A stretch of 64,000 bases of DNA from Utricularia gibba (Eukaryota > Streptophyta > Magnoliopsida > Lamiales > Lentibulariaceae): assembly GCA_002189035.1 (NCBI GenBank), contig NEEC01000002.1:124001-188000 (forward strand), given 5' to 3'. Positions 62,133 to 64,000 of this stretch are shown here, in pieces. Position 1 is the first letter of the stretch. Each line of letters starts with the position of its first letter. The position numbers and the translations under genes are program-made. A model generated the notes under the pieces. That model saw only the letters and a program-made list of their open reading frames with translations, did no database searches and was not told where the DNA came from.

Positions 62133-62661
62133 GTGCCACTGGGCGGCAAATGCTTTTTGCTGATGGAATGAGCAGAAAAAAGTGTTGATAATGTATGTAT
62201 TGCGCCTTCTAGGTGTTTGTTTCACTCTTCAGTCAAGCTTCGATCTCTTTGATTCAGTTTGCAACTGAACCAAATTCTCCTGCAGCATATCCGTTCTAGA
62301 AAGATTAGGAAACATGGATGTGGAACAGAAGTGATGACAATGCGGGATAAAGCTTCTCTTCTCTCACGCTGAGTGTATCCGTCTATTTTCATAATTATCA
62401 ATTTTTCTTATTATAAGGTTCTTTTCAACTTGGGCCTAATAATAAAATTTCCAAGTATCGTAGACCTGGGCAGAGCAGATACCCAATTACTGAAGCCCAT
62501 GTCTGATTCTCCACAGTCGCACAAATTGAAATCAACGGACAGGATTGAGTTGGCCCTGGATATATATAAGTATATATATTATATTCCTTGTGACTTGACG
62601 GCTTTGTCACGTATTCTATCTGCAACCGATCTGCAAGGAAGCAATAGCGATTTCAGTGAAC
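62133..62661. other. intergenic between NUF2 and AKR2
   Basis: Contains the TATA-like run at 62561-62568; otherwise featureless. Confidence 0.4.
62561..62568 (+). promoter_or_regulatory. TATA-like element of the AKR2 gene
   Basis: TATATATA within an alternating AT stretch, about 95 bases before the ATG at 62662. Confidence 0.4.
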
Positions 62662-64000
62662 ATGTCTGAGGTATGACGAGCTTCTTCTTCCGTTTTTGGC
62701 GAATGCTTTAGTACTTTTGAATGGTTCATTTGGCTTCCAAGCGGTTTTGGAGCAAGTTTGAGGTTGTGGTTTGTTTTCGGAATTCGATAATTTGATAATG
62801 TCTGTAGGTTCTGAGAAGTTGGAGTCAACATAATCAGGTTTCTTAGGATGCTTGTATACTGATATTTTTTTTTATTGCGTGGGTTTCTGCAGGCACGAAA
62901 GAGTCCTCCCGTCAATGAGGAAGGTAGGTATCTTCTCATGAGTTCTTTCTTAGAGAAACAATTTTGTAAAATATGGATTTGGTTGAATGTTCATAATCTT
63001 TAGATGTCTTTGGTTGGTTAGGTAGGATTCATTATATTTGTTATAATCTGGGATTTTTGGTGCTATCAATGTAGCTTAGTTAGTTCAAAGCATTTTTTTG
63101 GTTGTCAGAAAAAAAGCCTGGTGCGGGTGGAAGTAAGACGTCTGCTGCAGTGCCAGCATCGACACAGGAATTACCAAACCCGTTTGATCTCTCAGCCATG
63201 AAGGGATTACTTAATGTGAGCTCGTTTCTCCTTTACATTTTGGTTATTTAGTAAGTTATTTGTACATGTTCTGCATTGTCATGGCAAGAAAAGATGTTAA
63301 TGTTTTGTGTGTGTGTCTTCCGCTGATTTTAGATAATTAGGTTAAAAAAAGATATTTTTTTTCGTTTGTTTTATCCACAGGACCCAAGCATCAAAGAGTT
63401 AGCAGAGCAGATTGCCAAGGATCCTGCTTTTAATCAGATGGCTCAACAGCTGCAAAGTACCTTTCAAGGGCTGCAGTTGAAGATGCCATTCCCAGCTTCG
63501 ACTCCCAACAATATTTTTCTACCATGCAACAAGTCATGCAAAATCCACAATTTATGACCATGGCCGAAAAGCTTGGAAATGCCTTAATGCAGGTTTTTAT
63601 TGCTTGAGGTTCATTTTTCCCATAAGATTATTACATAGCCTTGTTACCGTGTTGGTTAGATCATTGTTTTATCATCATTTGGGTAGGATCCAGCCATGTC
63701 TGGCATGCTTGAGAATTTGACAAATCCGTCAAATAGAGAACAATATGAAGAACGCATGGCACGTATTAAGGAAGATCCTTCTCTAAAACCTATTTTGGAA
63801 GAGATTGAGAAAGGGGGGCCTGCCTCAATGATGAAGTAGGTGTATTTCTCTCTTTCCCACTCATTCTTCAGTTTTCGAAACTTCTCATCCTTTGTTTGGG
63901 TTATTTGATACTATCTAGATATTGGAATGATAAAGAGGTTCTCCAGAAGTTGGGTCAGGCTATGGGATTCGCGGCTGGAGCAGAAACTGGTACATCTGGC
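62662..64000 (+). CDS. AKR2: ankyrin repeat protein 2 (AKR2), partial, one frame break
   Basis: Cytosolic targeting factor for chloroplast outer-envelope proteins. Exons: 62662-62670, 62893-62923, 63109-63215, 63381-63592, 63687-63835 and 63919 onward; the window ends inside the gene, before the ankyrin repeats. Visible are the N-terminal domain [20 protein letters not shown] and [56 protein letters not shown] and [20 protein letters not shown] follow, all typical of AKR2A/B. In exon 4 the frame slips at CAAGGGCTGCAG (63466-63474): an extra G would give [18 protein letters not shown] and restore the family sequence; as written, a stop comes at 63555. The first exon encodes only three residues (Met-Ser-Glu). 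Confidence 0.92.

Overview
The window is nuclear DNA of a flowering plant. It has intron-rich genes with GT-AG junctions, an AT-rich intergenic background and plant-specific families: a MATE/DTX carrier, an ESR2-type ERF, a class I formin, a DYW-type PPR protein, a GATL glycosyltransferase, a SHAQKYF MYB, a twin-LOV protein, cpHsc70 and AKR2. The species cannot be named from sequence alone. No CRISPR array, operon, virus or intact transposon was seen.

Layout. 0-2.1 kb: a two-exon gene for a 67-residue secreted peptide (minus), a ~0.45 kb duplication covering its promoter, and a MATE relic. 4.0-6.4 kb: DTX gene (+). 7.0-11.1 kb: ABCB26/TAP1-type plastid half-transporter (+). 12.6-13.7 kb: ESR2/DORNROESCHEN-LIKE-type ERF (+). 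16.4-18.0 kb: GT17 glycosyltransferase (+). 18.5-19.0 kb: a doubtful small-ORF locus and tRNA-Gly(UCC) (minus). 20.1-21.7 kb: a repeat-containing protein of unknown function (minus). 22.5-25.2 kb: formin (+). 26.3-27.4 kb: GATL (minus). 28.3-30.7 kb: PPR-DYW protein of the EMB2758 type (minus). 31.5-37.6 kb: SIN3-like corepressor in about 20 exons (minus). 39.7-40.7 kb: MYB (+). 41.2-42.6 kb: unknown single-pass membrane protein (+). 43.1-43.5 kb: PP2A catalytic-subunit pseudogene (minus). 43.8-46.4 kb: EXO84B (minus). 46.8-48.7 kb: twin-LOV/PLP protein (minus). 50.8-53.7 kb: probable pseudokinase LRR receptor (minus). 54.9-57.6 kb: plastid Hsp70 (+). 58.3-59.2 kb: HIBADH-like reductase (+). 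59.5-62.1 kb: NUF2 (+). 62.7 kb to the end: AKR2 (+), cut by the window edge.

The genes are mostly unrelated housekeeping and developmental loci, as expected for a plant chromosome arm; they do not form one pathway. Some themes recur: cell wall, exocytosis and cytoskeleton (GATL, GT17, EXO84B, formin) and plastid protein handling (cpHsc70, AKR2, ABCB26).

The most useful overall observation is that at least seven otherwise well-conserved genes are each broken by a one-base frame change, nearly always in a short G or C run, while neighbouring long multi-exon genes splice cleanly to a length divisible by three. This looks like residual homopolymer error in a draft assembly rather than seven pseudogenes. 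The most novel gene candidate is the small secreted-peptide locus at the left edge. All gene names rest on recognising family motifs by eye; no database search was run.
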